From Lachnospiraceae bacterium (GTDB lineage: Bacteria; Bacillota; Clostridia; Lachnospirales; Lachnospiraceae): 59,835 nt of DNA. The stretch is from contig JAIKWF010000094.1 of the NCBI GenBank assembly GCA_024685005.1, positions 1-59,835 of the forward strand. Direction: 5' to 3'. Of this stretch, positions 35,021-44,057 are shown piece after piece (position 1 is the first letter of the stretch; each line of letters opens with the position of its first letter). A program made the translations under genes and the position numbers. A model generated the notes under the pieces. The model made no database searches and had not been told where the DNA came from. It saw only the letters and a program-made list of their open reading frames with translations.

Positions 35021-35623
35021 ATGAATGCAAAGACCATTGAAAAACATAACCGAAGAGAACGTTTTTGGGACACCTTTCTGACCATGCGGGATGATCCCCT
35101 GGTTCAGTCTTTGCAAGAATACCCGAACCACCGGTTTTCCAATCTCTATGATCACAGTTCCCGGGTTGCCCTTTGCGCCTATGATCTGTCGAGAAGACTG
35201 CACTGGGAAGTTGACGGACAGGCTCTGGCAAGAGGGGCCATGCTCCACGATTTCTATCTCTACCACGCCCGTACCAACAAGGAGATCTCCTATAAAGATC
35301 ATTTATTCGGGCATCCGGCCATTGCATTGCAAAATGCCAGAGAGCATTTCGCCCTGAGTCGAAAGGAAGAAAACATCATCACCAGCCACATGTGGCCTCT
35401 GACTTTCTTCCACGTACCAAAGTCCAGGGAAGCCTTTTTGGTACAGACTGCAGACAAGATCTGTGCATTCGGAGAAGGTGTTCTGCACCAGACCCGGGTC
35501 AGACAGCAGCATTACATCAAAAAAGCGGAGTACAAAAATGAAAAGCTTCTGGCCAGGCTGGTAAAGAGTGAGCTTCGTCAGGAGAAAAAAAGAAGGAGAA
35601 AGAAATACATCACTTTGCAGTGA
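35021..35623 (+). CDS. HD-domain hydrolase
   Basis: 200 residues. Metal-binding pattern H...HD...H: YDHSSRVALCAYDL, GAMLHDFYLYH, ITSHMWPLTFF, and a later Asp in VQTADKICAFG. It could be a nucleotide or phosphate-ester hydrolase. It begins 12 bases after the VWA lipoprotein gene and ends before a bidirectional terminator, so it closes the operon. The C-terminal end is very basic (RQEKKRRRKKY). Confidence 0.88.
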   Translation: MNAKTIEKHNRRERFWDTFLTMRDDPLVQSLQEYPNHRFSNLYDHSSRVALCAYDLSRRLHWEVDGQALARGAMLHDFYLYHARTNKEISYKDHLFGHPAIALQNAREHFALSRKEENIITSHMWPLTFFHVPKSREAFLVQTADKICAFGEGVLHQTRVRQQHYIKKAEYKNEKLLARLVKSELRQEKKRRRKKYITLQ

Positions 35624-35680
35624 TGACGGTGCATCCGCATCCGTGACGGTCACCGGAAAAAGCAGATAAAAAAGGCAGAT

Positions 35681-35714
35681 AAAAAAACAGGCAGCCGAAG
35701 CGCTGCCTGTTTTC
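35681..35714. terminator. Bidirectional terminator
   Basis: Stem AACAGGCAGC / GCTGCCTGTT with A-run before and T-run after lies between two convergent genes (HD hydrolase and SPFH protein), so it can serve both. Confidence 0.82.
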
Positions 35715-35739
35715 ATATTCTGATGTAATGATCTTTTGA

Positions 35740-37089
35740 TCATCCCTGAATGTCCTTATCATCAAAAGGATCGCCGCACTGCGGGCAGAACTTCGGGGGA
35801 TGATGAGGATCTTCCGGTTCCCATCCGCACTTGTCGCACTTGTAAAGAGGCTCACCTGCGGGCTTGGGGCTTCCGCACTGGCTGCAGAATTTACCCTTAT
35901 TCTGGGTCTGGCAGGAAGGACAGATCCAGCCGTCTGCTGTCTGCTCCTCCGGCTTTCTGGCGCCGCACTCTGCACAGAAGTTTCCGGTATTGCCTGCATG
36001 TCCACAGGAACAGGTCCAGCCGCCTGCTGCGGGAGCAGGTGCTGCCGGAGCGGGCTGCGACTGCTGCATCTGCTGCTGTTGCATTGCAAACAGGTTGCCT
36101 GCGTTGATGCCGCCTGCCTGGGTTGCCATATTCATTCCGGCAAATGCCATCATAGGGCCGGTAGCGGTATTGGAAGCTGCTGCTTTCATAGCCTCTGCCT
36201 GTGCTAAGGACAGGTTGGCTGCAGCCATTCCCGGGTTGGTAAATACAGCCGTCTGGGAAAGCTCTTCCAGTTTCTTCTCGATCTCGGTAGGAAGCTTTAA
36301 GGTATCCACGCCGAAGGAAACGATCTCGATACCGCGTCCTTCCGTCCAGTCTGTGGAAAGCTCCTCTTTCATAGCCTGGGTCAGCTCTTTGGTATGCGCA
36401 GGTACTTCAGAGTAGCGAACACCCATGGCAGAAATCTTTGCCAGCGCAGGAGCCAGAGCGGTATTGATCTCTGTCTTCATCTGATCCAGCAGATTTTCTT
36501 TGGTAAACTCATCCGGTACATTGGCACAAACATTGGTATAGAAAATGATGGGGTCGCTGATCCGGAAAGAGTACTGTCCATGGCACTGTACACGGGTATC
36601 CATATCCAGTCCCAGTTTCTCATTTACAACACGGAAGGGAACCGGTGTGGGTGTACCGTATTTGTTACGCATGATCTCTTTGATATTGATAAAGTATACT
36701 CTCTGATCCTTGGCAGGGTCTCCGCCGAAGGTAAAACGTCTTCCGATATTGGCAAGGGTGGCTTTCAGATTCTCACCCAGCTTTCCGTAAAGGATGGAGG
36801 GCTCGGTGGAAGCATCGTATACAAATTCGCCGGGCTCTGCACAGATATCCACAACTTTACCCTGATCTACGATCAGCATACACTGTCCTTCATTGACCGC
36901 AATCACGGATCCGTTGGAAATGATATTGTTCTCGCCCTTTGTATTAGCGGATTTACGCTTCTCACTGTGTTTCGGTGACCCCTTTTTCATCAAAACGTTC
37001 TCGGGAAGAGCGTCGCAGTAGAAATACTCTCTCCACTGATCCCCCATGACACCGCCTGCTGCATTAAGTGCTGCACTGATTAATCCCAT
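35740..37089 (-). CDS. SPFH-domain protein with C-terminal zinc ribbons (YdjI-like)
   Basis: 449 residues. SPFH/band-7 domain (about 60-290) without a membrane helix, a Met/Gln/Ala/Pro linker (MQQQQMQQSQPAPAAPAPAA), then three zinc ribbons: CSCGHAG...FCAEC, CPSCQTQ...FCSQC, CDKCGW...FCPQC. This is the layout called virion-core-protein-like in Firmicutes. It probably forms a soluble or membrane-associated scaffold and may bind partners through the zinc ribbons. It is convergent with the VWA/HD group. Confidence in domains is high, in function low. Confidence 0.9.
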   Translation of the reverse strand: MGLISAALNAAGGVMGDQWREYFYCDALPENVLMKKGSPKHSEKRKSANTKGENNIISNGSVIAVNEGQCMLIVDQGKVVDICAEPGEFVYDASTEPSILYGKLGENLKATLANIGRRFTFGGDPAKDQRVYFINIKEIMRNKYGTPTPVPFRVVNEKLGLDMDTRVQCHGQYSFRISDPIIFYTNVCANVPDEFTKENLLDQMKTEINTALAPALAKISAMGVRYSEVPAHTKELTQAMKEELSTDWTEGRGIEIVSFGVDTLKLPTEIEKKLEELSQTAVFTNPGMAAANLSLAQAEAMKAAASNTATGPMMAFAGMNMATQAGGINAGNLFAMQQQQMQQSQPAPAAPAPAAGGWTCSCGHAGNTGNFCAECGARKPEEQTADGWICPSCQTQNKGKFCSQCGSPKPAGEPLYKCDKCGWEPEDPHHPPKFCPQCGDPFDDKDIQG

Positions 37090-37120
37090 GACTTTTCTCC
37101 TTTTCTATCGAAATTTTATA

Positions 37121-38200
37121 TCAAATGATCGCTGTGACCTTGATATCTCTGTGCATGGACAGATCCAGGAATTTCTGTCCGCATTGGATGGTGGGATGAG
37201 CCAGATCATCCTGGTGGATGAAGACCACTTCTCCCTCGATGCCGTTGGAAAGACGTACCCTGTTTCCGATGAAACTGTTGGATACATTTTTCAAAAAGGT
37301 CAGCATCATATCCGGATCGTATTGTGAAAACTCTTTGGACTGCATATCCTCCACAACAGCGAAGGGGCAGATGGCCCGTCTGTAAACTCGCTTACTGGTC
37401 ATGGCATTGTACACATCCACAATGGCTACCAGCTTGGTAAACCGAGAGATCTTCTCCGCGGTAAAACCGTAAGGATATCCGGTTCCGTCACACCGTTCGT
37501 GGTGCATCAGGGCCGAGTTCTTTACCTCGGGATGCAGATTCTGGGAGGATAAAATGGAATAGCCTTCCAGTGTGTGACGCTTCACCACTTCATATTCTCT
37601 GAAATTCAAACTGCCGGGTTTTTTGAGGATTTCCTCTGAGATCCGCAGATTTCCGATATCGTGGAACAGGCCGCAGGTAGTAGCCAGGATCCTCTCATCC
37701 TGCTCCATGCGAAGCCAGCCCGCAAAAATATTACACAAAATGGAACAGTTGACCATATGCGCATAGGTGGAATCATCGTAATCACGCATATTGAGCAGCA
37801 TGTCCATCATGCTGATGGAAGATTTTTCCGATTTTCCGATAAGGGAAAGGGTCTGAGAGATCACATTTTCCGCGTCGAAATTGGAATTGGCCGTAACAAC
37901 CTGATTCAAAGTCGTTTTGAGGGTTTCAACATTCTCCTCAAAGCTGGCTTTGAATGCCACGAAATCAGGATTGGCACGCACTCTTTCCTTGGCGGAAGGA
38001 CCCTGATTGATGATCTCCTGAAGCGGTGTGGATACCCGGTCGGAGATCCGAATGGAATAAATTGCAAAGGATTCGAGACGTTCAATACTCTCGGGTGTCA
38101 GAATATAGTTTCTGGACAGGATCAGCTGGCCGTTGATGGAGTAGATATCCTCCGCAGTGATCATACCGGGTTTCAGGTCCCGAACAAGGATCTTTTTCAT
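37121..38200 (-). CDS. HD-GYP-domain phosphodiesterase
   Basis: 359 residues from the ATG at 38200, 4 bases after GGGGGG. An N-terminal DUF3391-like part (KKILVRDLKPGMITAEDIYS) precedes an HD-GYP domain. Metal and signature residues are kept: AHMVNCSILCNIF, GLFHDIGNLRI (Asn where Lys is usual), ALMHHERCDGTGYPYG. It is probably a c-di-GMP phosphodiesterase. It stands alone with no GGDEF gene adjacent. Confidence 0.9.
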   Translation of the reverse strand: MKKILVRDLKPGMITAEDIYSINGQLILSRNYILTPESIERLESFAIYSIRISDRVSTPLQEIINQGPSAKERVRANPDFVAFKASFEENVETLKTTLNQVVTANSNFDAENVISQTLSLIGKSEKSSISMMDMLLNMRDYDDSTYAHMVNCSILCNIFAGWLRMEQDERILATTCGLFHDIGNLRISEEILKKPGSLNFREYEVVKRHTLEGYSILSSQNLHPEVKNSALMHHERCDGTGYPYGFTAEKISRFTKLVAIVDVYNAMTSKRVYRRAICPFAVVEDMQSKEFSQYDPDMMLTFLKNVSNSFIGNRVRLSNGIEGEVVFIHQDDLAHPTIQCGQKFLDLSMHRDIKVTAII

Positions 38201-38270
38201 GACGTCCCCCCCTTTCATTTTTAATGTTAGAACATAATCATATTAAGTATAAAATAATCTCAAAACACTG

Positions 38271-39902
38271 TCAATTAAAAGCGTTTGATTCCCGTATCCT
38301 TTTTCGAAGGGGCAAGATCATGGAAGGGGTAACGGACAATTCATCGATGCCGGCCTTCAGGAAAAACTCCGTCATCTGCGGATCTCCGCCCAGCTCACCG
38401 CAGATCCCAACGCTGCAGCCTTCTGCATGCGCGTTTTCGATCACCATGCGGATCAGTCGCAGGACCGCCTCATGATGAGGATCGTAAAAGGCATCCAGGT
38501 GTGTGCTCTGACGGTCAATGGCCAGGGTATACTGGGTCAGATCATTGGTCCCGATGGAGAAAAAGTCCACCTCTTTTGCCAGCTTATCTGAGATCATGGC
38601 CGCAGCAGGGGTTTCGATCATGATCCCCAGCTTCGGTTTCTGATATGCTATGCCTTTTTGCTGCAGATCCTCTTCTATAGATTGACAGGTCCTGCGGATC
38701 CATGCCACTTCCTCTGCAGAAATGATCATGGGAAAAAGAACGGAAAGCTGCCCGCTGACGGACGCCCGGTACAGGGCAGTCATCTGGGTAACAAACACTT
38801 CTTCATGGGCCCGGCAAAAACGGATTCCCCGAAGTCCCATGGCAGCATTTTCTTCTTTTTCCGCCTCAAAATAAGAAGGCATCTTGTCGGCGCCGATATC
38901 CAGGGTGCGGATCACCACTTCCCTGCCCTTCATTTTTTCCAGAACGTTTCGGTATACCGTAAGCTGCTCTTCCAGAGTAGGGGGCTTTTCAGCTCCCAGA
39001 AACAAAAACTCCGTCCGAAACAGGCCGATGCCTTCCGCATCATTCAAAAGCGCCGTCTCTGTCTGCTCTTCGTCGCTGATATTAGCATACAGCCGGATCT
39101 TTTTTCCGTCTTTTGTAACAGTCTCTATGCCCTTGAAATCGGAAAGCAGGCGCTTTTCTTCCCTCTCCCGATCCTGTTTTTCTCCCATGCTCTTTAAGGT
39201 GGACGCATCCGGATCCGTAAGAAGCCGGGAGGATTCTCCGTCTAAAATGGCCATGACCCCGTCCAGAGACGGCATCAGATCAATGCCCGTCAGATAGGGA
39301 AGATCCATGGATTTTGCGATGATGGCCGTATGGGAATTGGCACTGCCCTTCCCTGTTATAAGGCCCAGTAAATGCTTACTGCCCAGCTGCATCATATCGG
39401 AAGGAGAAAGCTCCTCTGCAAACAGGATCACCGGCTCTTTTAAACTGTTTTCCGCAGGTGCCTGCTTCACTTTTCCGCACAGGATCCCGATAAGCCGGTC
39501 CGAAATATCCGTCACATCCGAAGCCCTTGCTTTGATATAGGGATCATCAATGGATAAAAAACGCTTTTCCAGGGCAGCCGATGTTCTGGAAATGGCATAC
39601 TCCGCTGTGACACTGTTTTCGCAGATATTCTGATAGACATCATTGATGTATTCCTCATCGGAAAGAAGCACCTGATAGGCTTCGAAGACAGCACAAGCAG
39701 CCTTGCCCGCTTCGGACATGGCTTTTTCCTGCAGCCTGTTAAGCTCCCTGGCTGCGATCTGTCTGGCCTCATCAAAGCGCCTGATCTGCTCTGCCGTATT
39801 CAGAACAGACTGCTTCTCTACCAGCGCACGTTTTTTAAAATATGCTTTTAAGGGACCGATGGCGACTCCGCCACAGATTGTCTTACCCTGAAACTGATCC
39901 AT
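38271..39902 (-). CDS. ptsI: PTS phosphoenolpyruvate-protein phosphotransferase (enzyme I)
   Basis: 543 residues from the ATG at 39902 (MDQFQGKTICGGVAIG), with AGGGGTGG 6 bases upstream. The phosphorylated His is His191 in GKGSANSHTAIIAKS. PEP-binding segments VVIRTLDIGADK, MGLRGIRFCRAHEE and FFSIGTNDLTQYTLAIDR are present, with the C-terminal Cys in VGICGELGGDP. It moves phosphate from PEP to HPr. No ptsH or sugar-specific EII gene lies beside it. Confidence 0.95.
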   Translation of the reverse strand: MDQFQGKTICGGVAIGPLKAYFKKRALVEKQSVLNTAEQIRRFDEARQIAARELNRLQEKAMSEAGKAACAVFEAYQVLLSDEEYINDVYQNICENSVTAEYAISRTSAALEKRFLSIDDPYIKARASDVTDISDRLIGILCGKVKQAPAENSLKEPVILFAEELSPSDMMQLGSKHLLGLITGKGSANSHTAIIAKSMDLPYLTGIDLMPSLDGVMAILDGESSRLLTDPDASTLKSMGEKQDREREEKRLLSDFKGIETVTKDGKKIRLYANISDEEQTETALLNDAEGIGLFRTEFLFLGAEKPPTLEEQLTVYRNVLEKMKGREVVIRTLDIGADKMPSYFEAEKEENAAMGLRGIRFCRAHEEVFVTQMTALYRASVSGQLSVLFPMIISAEEVAWIRRTCQSIEEDLQQKGIAYQKPKLGIMIETPAAAMISDKLAKEVDFFSIGTNDLTQYTLAIDRQSTHLDAFYDPHHEAVLRLIRMVIENAHAEGCSVGICGELGGDPQMTEFFLKAGIDELSVTPSMILPLRKRIRESNAFN

Positions 39903-40024
39903 TATCCACCCCTGTATCTGCGCCGCGCAGTCAGGACGCTCTTTCATCGTCCCGGCTGTATTCCTGCAAAAAAGGAACTATCGGCGCGCGTGTTTTATCC
40001 CTTCTATACTACCACAAAAAGGGG

Positions 40025-40073
40025 GATCCTGTCAGCAGTCGCGGGGCAAAAACCCCGACCGAAAAACAGGATC
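40025..40073. other. Nested inverted repeats upstream of ptsI
   Basis: Outer stem GATCCTGT / ACAGGATC (40025-40032, 40066-40073) encloses an inner GC stem CGGGG / CCCCG (40042-40046, 40053-40057). It lies between the histidine-kinase stop and ptsI, so it may be a terminator for the two-component operon or a leader structure for ptsI. On the minus strand the bases following the outer stem are CCCCTTTTTG, with five T. Confidence 0.6.
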
Positions 40074-40091
40074 AGACACAGGGCCGGATCA

Positions 40092-41294
40092 TCAACTTAA
40101 CGGAATCTCAATGAGAAATGTTTTCTGATAGGTTGCCGGCAGTTTATATGCAGGCGGAAGGGGTTTTTGCAAAAGGGAAATGGAAAAACCATGGAGCTCC
40201 ATGATCTTTTTGGCAATGGAAAGACCCAAACCGCTGCCGCCTTTGCTGCTGCGGGATTCATCTCCCATAACGAAGGGCTCAAAAAGATGCTTTGCAACAC
40301 TTTCCTCAATCCTTTGGCCGGAATCGGCGATCATGAAAAGAAGACGCCGGTCCTCCCGAAGAAGAAAGACGCCGATGCAGGTACCGGCTTCATTATGCCG
40401 GATGGCATTATTGATCAGATTGGTAACGGTACGGGAAAACTGCAGGTTGTCTATGCTAACTTCAATGCTCTCCTCCGGGATCTCCACCTCCAGCTCCATC
40501 CCGGCATCTTCAATATCCTGATAGGACAGGGCCACACATTCTCTGATGGTTTCGCAAAGATCCTGTTTTTCCTTTTGCAGGGCAAAGCCTTCGCTGTCGG
40601 TTTTTACATACTCAAACAGCAGCGTGATCAGTTCATTCATCCGCTTTGATTTGGACTGGATCGCATCCAGATATTCCTCTTTTTTCTCAGCAGGCACCAT
40701 ACCGTCGGAGAGAGCTTTTGTATACCCCGCGATGGTGGTGATGGGAGTTCGCAGATCATGGGCAATATCCGAAAGCATCAGGTTTCTCTTTTTTTCATAC
40801 TCCCGCTGCCGCTCTCTTTGCTGTTCTTCGATAATGCGAAACTGCTTCGTCACAAGGCTTACATATGCCATACCACCGAAAAATATGGGTAAAAGAAGGA
40901 GACAGACAATGACCAGGAGGAGCAGGAGCAAAAAGAGCTCCTGGATTCCGGAAAGGCGGTAGGAAAAGCCTCCCTGCCATTGCATATCGGCTTTTTTCTC
41001 CCAGATGGAAATAAAAGCTTCCAACACCGGTCTTCCAAAGCGATCCGGCAAAAACTTCGATACAAGATGCAGCAGTAAAAGGCCCAGGATGGTTCCCAGC
41101 AGGGTGAGGATCTCCATGGCCCCGATCCCGTCCGTTGACAGCCCCGGGAAAAACACGTCGCTGATAAATTGCATCAGAAATCCCACGGGAAAAACCAGCA
41201 TAAAAAACTCCGCTGCCAATACCATCAGCAGCGTAGTAAAAAACCTCCGGATCAAAAATCCCTGCAATTGTTTCAGTTTTTTTCTGTCTTCCAT
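40092..41294 (-). CDS. Sensor histidine kinase
   Basis: 400 residues, membrane bound, with helices near 18-45, 60-80 and 118-150 and little extracellular sequence, so it is probably an envelope-stress-type sensor. HisKA H-box SDIAHDLRTPITTIAGY near residue 180, N-box RTVTNLINNAIRHNE, G2 box GGSGLGLSIAKKIMELHG. It follows its regulator by 43 bases. A copy of the 16-bp palindrome lies between them. Confidence 0.94.
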   Translation of the reverse strand: MEDRKKLKQLQGFLIRRFFTTLLMVLAAEFFMLVFPVGFLMQFISDVFFPGLSTDGIGAMEILTLLGTILGLLLLHLVSKFLPDRFGRPVLEAFISIWEKKADMQWQGGFSYRLSGIQELFLLLLLLVIVCLLLLPIFFGGMAYVSLVTKQFRIIEEQQRERQREYEKKRNLMLSDIAHDLRTPITTIAGYTKALSDGMVPAEKKEEYLDAIQSKSKRMNELITLLFEYVKTDSEGFALQKEKQDLCETIRECVALSYQDIEDAGMELEVEIPEESIEVSIDNLQFSRTVTNLINNAIRHNEAGTCIGVFLLREDRRLLFMIADSGQRIEESVAKHLFEPFVMGDESRSSKGGSGLGLSIAKKIMELHGFSISLLQKPLPPAYKLPATYQKTFLIEIPLS

Positions 41295-41326
41295 TCTTTC
41301 ACCGTGTTGTTTTTATGCTTAATTTT

Positions 41327-41342
41327 GTAAGCAGTCGCTAAC
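41327..41342 (-). repeat. Dispersed palindrome copy GTAAGC-AGTC-GCTAAC
   Basis: Overlaps the stop codon of the response-regulator gene, with TTT after the exact right half. The left half has one mismatch to GTTAGC. Confidence 0.55.
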
Positions 41343-42021
41343 TTTCCATTCTGTATCCCAGCCCCCGAAGGGTTTTAATATATTCCGATGCATCTTCGGA
41401 AAGCTTGCTGCGAAGCTTGGAAATGCAGACCATGATATTGTTATCCGCAATGATAAAGTCTTCACCCCAGGCATATTCATAGAGCTGCTGCTTTGTAAAT
41501 ACCTTACCGGGATGCGTCATAAAAAGCTCCATGATCTTGTATTCCACGCCGGTAAGATCGATGGTCTTTCCATCCTTTTCCAGACGGCAGGCCTCCTGAT
41601 CCAGCACCAGATCCTTTACCCTGAGGGTTTCTTTTTTAACATCGGCAGCACCCAGATTGTAAAACCTGCGGATCGCCGCATTGACTCTGGCCACGGCTTC
41701 CAGGGGATTAAAGGGCTTTGCCAGATAATCATCCGCTCCCAGGTTCAATCCCAGCACCTTTTCCGAATCCGCATCCTTGGCGGATAAAAAGATCACGGGG
41801 ATATTGCTGCTTTTTCGAAGCTGTCTTAAAACCTGATAGCCGTCCACTCCCGGCATCATAATATCCAAAAGACAAAGGTCCGGTGAAACAGAGCTGATCA
41901 GACGGAGCGCCTCCGCCCCGTCTGATGCTTCGGTCACGTTGTAACCTTCATTTTCGAGATACAGTTTTAATAAGTCTCTGATCTGTGGTTCATCATCTGC
42001 GATCAAGATCTTATAATTCAT
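41338..42021 (-). CDS. OmpR/VanR-type response regulator
   Basis: 227 residues. Receiver domain with acidic pocket IADDEPQIRDLLK, phospho-acceptor Asp in LCLLDIMMPGVDGYQ, conserved Lys in LAKPFNPLE, then a winged-helix DNA-binding domain (DLTGVEYKIMELFMTHPGKVF). It overlaps the DUF975 gene by 11 bases and its ribosome site (GAGGAGGG) lies inside that gene, so the three genes are coupled. Confidence 0.95.
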   Translation of the reverse strand: MNYKILIADDEPQIRDLLKLYLENEGYNVTEASDGAEALRLISSVSPDLCLLDIMMPGVDGYQVLRQLRKSSNIPVIFLSAKDADSEKVLGLNLGADDYLAKPFNPLEAVARVNAAIRRFYNLGAADVKKETLRVKDLVLDQEACRLEKDGKTIDLTGVEYKIMELFMTHPGKVFTKQQLYEYAWGEDFIIADNNIMVCISKLRSKLSEDASEYIKTLRGLGYRMES

Positions 42022-42910
42022 TTACATTACCCTCCTCGATCACTTCGTAATGATCTGCGTTTCCGTTTTTCAGGGTATCATACAGTGCAGCTAAGGTAGC
42101 ATCGCGGTACGGATTTACGTAGAAGATGGAAAGCAGACCGCAGGTAAAGATGGAAAGGATTTCCCAGCCAAGGAAGGAAAGGTTCAGCACGAAGGCTTTC
42201 CACTTCTGTCCCTGCATCATGCTCTTGCTCATTGCAAAGGCCTCTTCCTTAGACATTTCCGGGTTCTCGGAAAGCAGGTAAGGGATCATCATGTACTCAT
42301 AGCTCTTAACAATACCGGGGATGATAAACAAAAGGGTCCAAAGGAAGATGTAAAGGTCACGGAAGAACAGTGTCTTTACAACGTTCATGTAATGATGATC
42401 AAAACTGAACAGCACTTCCGATACGGTGGCATCTTCCGTCAGGTTCCTGTGGAAGAAACGCTTGCATCCGGTCTCTATGGGGTTCAGCAAAAAGGCTGAA
42501 ATGGCGAATCCTACGATTGCGGCTACCAGAACGATCACTGCAAAGATGATCATAAGTACGATGGCAAATGCTCCTAAGGCACCTTTTACTTCCTGTGAGT
42601 TTCCGTTTTCATCGATCTCGCCGATGATCTTTCCGGCTTCCTCGGCAACATCATCAAAATCATCGATCTCAACGTCTACGTTGTACTCCCCGTCTTCACT
42701 TTGAATTTTATGATCCGGCTTTTCTTCACTGCCGATCTCTCTGCTTTTTTCGAGCTGATTGTTAAACCGGTTATAGCTCTGTGGAAAACTGGTTCCCGCC
42801 GAGAAGCTTCCGGTGATCACCGAAAGCAGCAAGGCTACGATCACGGCCTTCCAATAGTTTTTCTTAAAACTTGCTTTTCCTCTCTCTTTTACTTCAGCTC
42901 TTGTCCACAT
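42011..42910 (-). CDS. DUF975 multi-pass membrane protein
   Basis: 299 residues with the N-terminal family mark MWTRAEVKERGKASFKKNYW. There is a first helix (AVIVALLLSVITGSF), a charged extracytoplasmic region rich in Asp/Glu (DVEIDDFDDVAEEAGK), and several later helices. It is common in Lachnospiraceae and near two-component systems; function unknown. Being first in an operon with the kinase pair, it may be a target or sensor accessory. Confidence 0.88.
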   Translation of the reverse strand: MWTRAEVKERGKASFKKNYWKAVIVALLLSVITGSFSAGTSFPQSYNRFNNQLEKSREIGSEEKPDHKIQSEDGEYNVDVEIDDFDDVAEEAGKIIGEIDENGNSQEVKGALGAFAIVLMIIFAVIVLVAAIVGFAISAFLLNPIETGCKRFFHRNLTEDATVSEVLFSFDHHYMNVVKTLFFRDLYIFLWTLLFIIPGIVKSYEYMMIPYLLSENPEMSKEEAFAMSKSMMQGQKWKAFVLNLSFLGWEILSIFTCGLLSIFYVNPYRDATLAALYDTLKNGNADHYEVIEEGNVNEL

Positions 42911-43063
42911 AGTGTTTCCTCCTTATGATCTGTTGACTTTCTGCAGCTCTTTGGCTGCCTGTTTGTTTTGTTGTTATCTGTATCATAACGGAGGAATCTT
43001 TCCGTAAAAACCGATTATCCTTAACAAAACCTTAACGGTTACATTTTTTGTGATAAGGTTACC

Positions 43064-44023
43064 TTACAGGGAAAAGCTGTCAAAAGGGTCCTCATCCGGC
43101 AAATGGTCGGTCTTCCAGGACAAAAGATACGCCATCATCTGGGCGTGTTCCCCGGAAAGATCCGCTATGCATGCATCAAAATTATCTCTGCCCACGCAGC
43201 CAAGCTCCGTAAAAAGCTTCAGATACTCCATATCCTGACTGCGTTCGTTTTTGAGAAACAACCAGGTCTCCTGACTTTCACAGCCCTTTGTATGACTTCG
43301 CAGATAATCCTGCAGTCTGATCTTATTAGCATCTGCTAACTTTTTATCATAAAGAAGCCGCAAAAAACAAAGCCTGACCTTTCGCCATCGTTTCTTCTGT
43401 CTGTATTCATCAGGCCGGTTTTCACTGCTTCCGTAATCCTCTTCTCCGCAAAGGACCACTTCCGTATACCCTTCCATATCATCGCTGTCAAGAATGGTCA
43501 GCATTCTCTGATCCCAGCGCGCAAGCCATTCCGTATCATTTTCCCTGGTGGTCTGCAAAAGATAAGGAGCATCCAAAACCGTAGCACAGGCGGCCAGCAG
43601 TCCTCCGTAGCCTTCCCTGTCCGCATCTTCTGTATCTTTCCTCTCTCCGCCGTCCCCCTCAGGACTGCCCAGATAAAAGATCCGGAATTTCCGATCCTGA
43701 TCAAAAAGGTTTTTCCCAAGAGCGCAGGGGCCTTCTTCCATATTGATCCGGGAAAGCTGCGGGCAGTGGGAAAATGCCCAGTCACCAACAGACTTCACAC
43801 CGGCCGGAATGGTCACGGCCTTAAGATAGCGGTTATCAAAAAACGCTTTCGGGCCGATCTTTTCCACGGGAAACCTGTCAGATCCGTCCTCTAAAACAGC
43901 CGGGATCTGCAGGTGCATATCCCGGCCTTCATAGCCTTGTAAAATTGCCTTTCCCTCCGCCACTGAAAATACAAGGTGGCCGGAGATGGTCTGAAAGCTG
44001 ATCTGACGCTCCGGTGTCAACAT
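43064..44023 (-). CDS. Leucine-rich-repeat (BspA-type) protein
   Basis: 319 residues. BspA-like repeats near the N-terminus (FPVEKIGPKAFFDNRYLKAV, VTIPAGVKSVGDWAFSHCPQ, about 50-110), no signal peptide, then a charged region of unknown fold ending FDACIADLSGEHAQMMAYLL. It is placed 34 bases downstream of a MoxR-type ATPase gene, the usual setting in related bacteria. It may be an adaptor for the ATPase. Confidence 0.72.
   Translation of the reverse strand: MLTPERQISFQTISGHLVFSVAEGKAILQGYEGRDMHLQIPAVLEDGSDRFPVEKIGPKAFFDNRYLKAVTIPAGVKSVGDWAFSHCPQLSRINMEEGPCALGKNLFDQDRKFRIFYLGSPEGDGGERKDTEDADREGYGGLLAACATVLDAPYLLQTTRENDTEWLARWDQRMLTILDSDDMEGYTEVVLCGEEDYGSSENRPDEYRQKKRWRKVRLCFLRLLYDKKLADANKIRLQDYLRSHTKGCESQETWLFLKNERSQDMEYLKLFTELGCVGRDNFDACIADLSGEHAQMMAYLLSWKTDHLPDEDPFDSFSL
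43325..43340 (-). repeat. Dispersed palindrome copy ATTAGC-ATCT-GCTAAC
   Basis: Inside the leucine-rich-repeat gene, followed by TTTTT. On the minus strand it encodes Lys-Leu-Ala-Asp-Ala-Asn. Confidence 0.55.
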
Positions 44024-44057
44024 GATCTCATCTCTCTTTTCTGCTTATAACACACGA

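Noticed and set aside
40445-40460. Half-site GCTAAC in the histidine-kinase gene
   Set aside because: The partner half GGTTGT matches 3 of 6; expected by chance.
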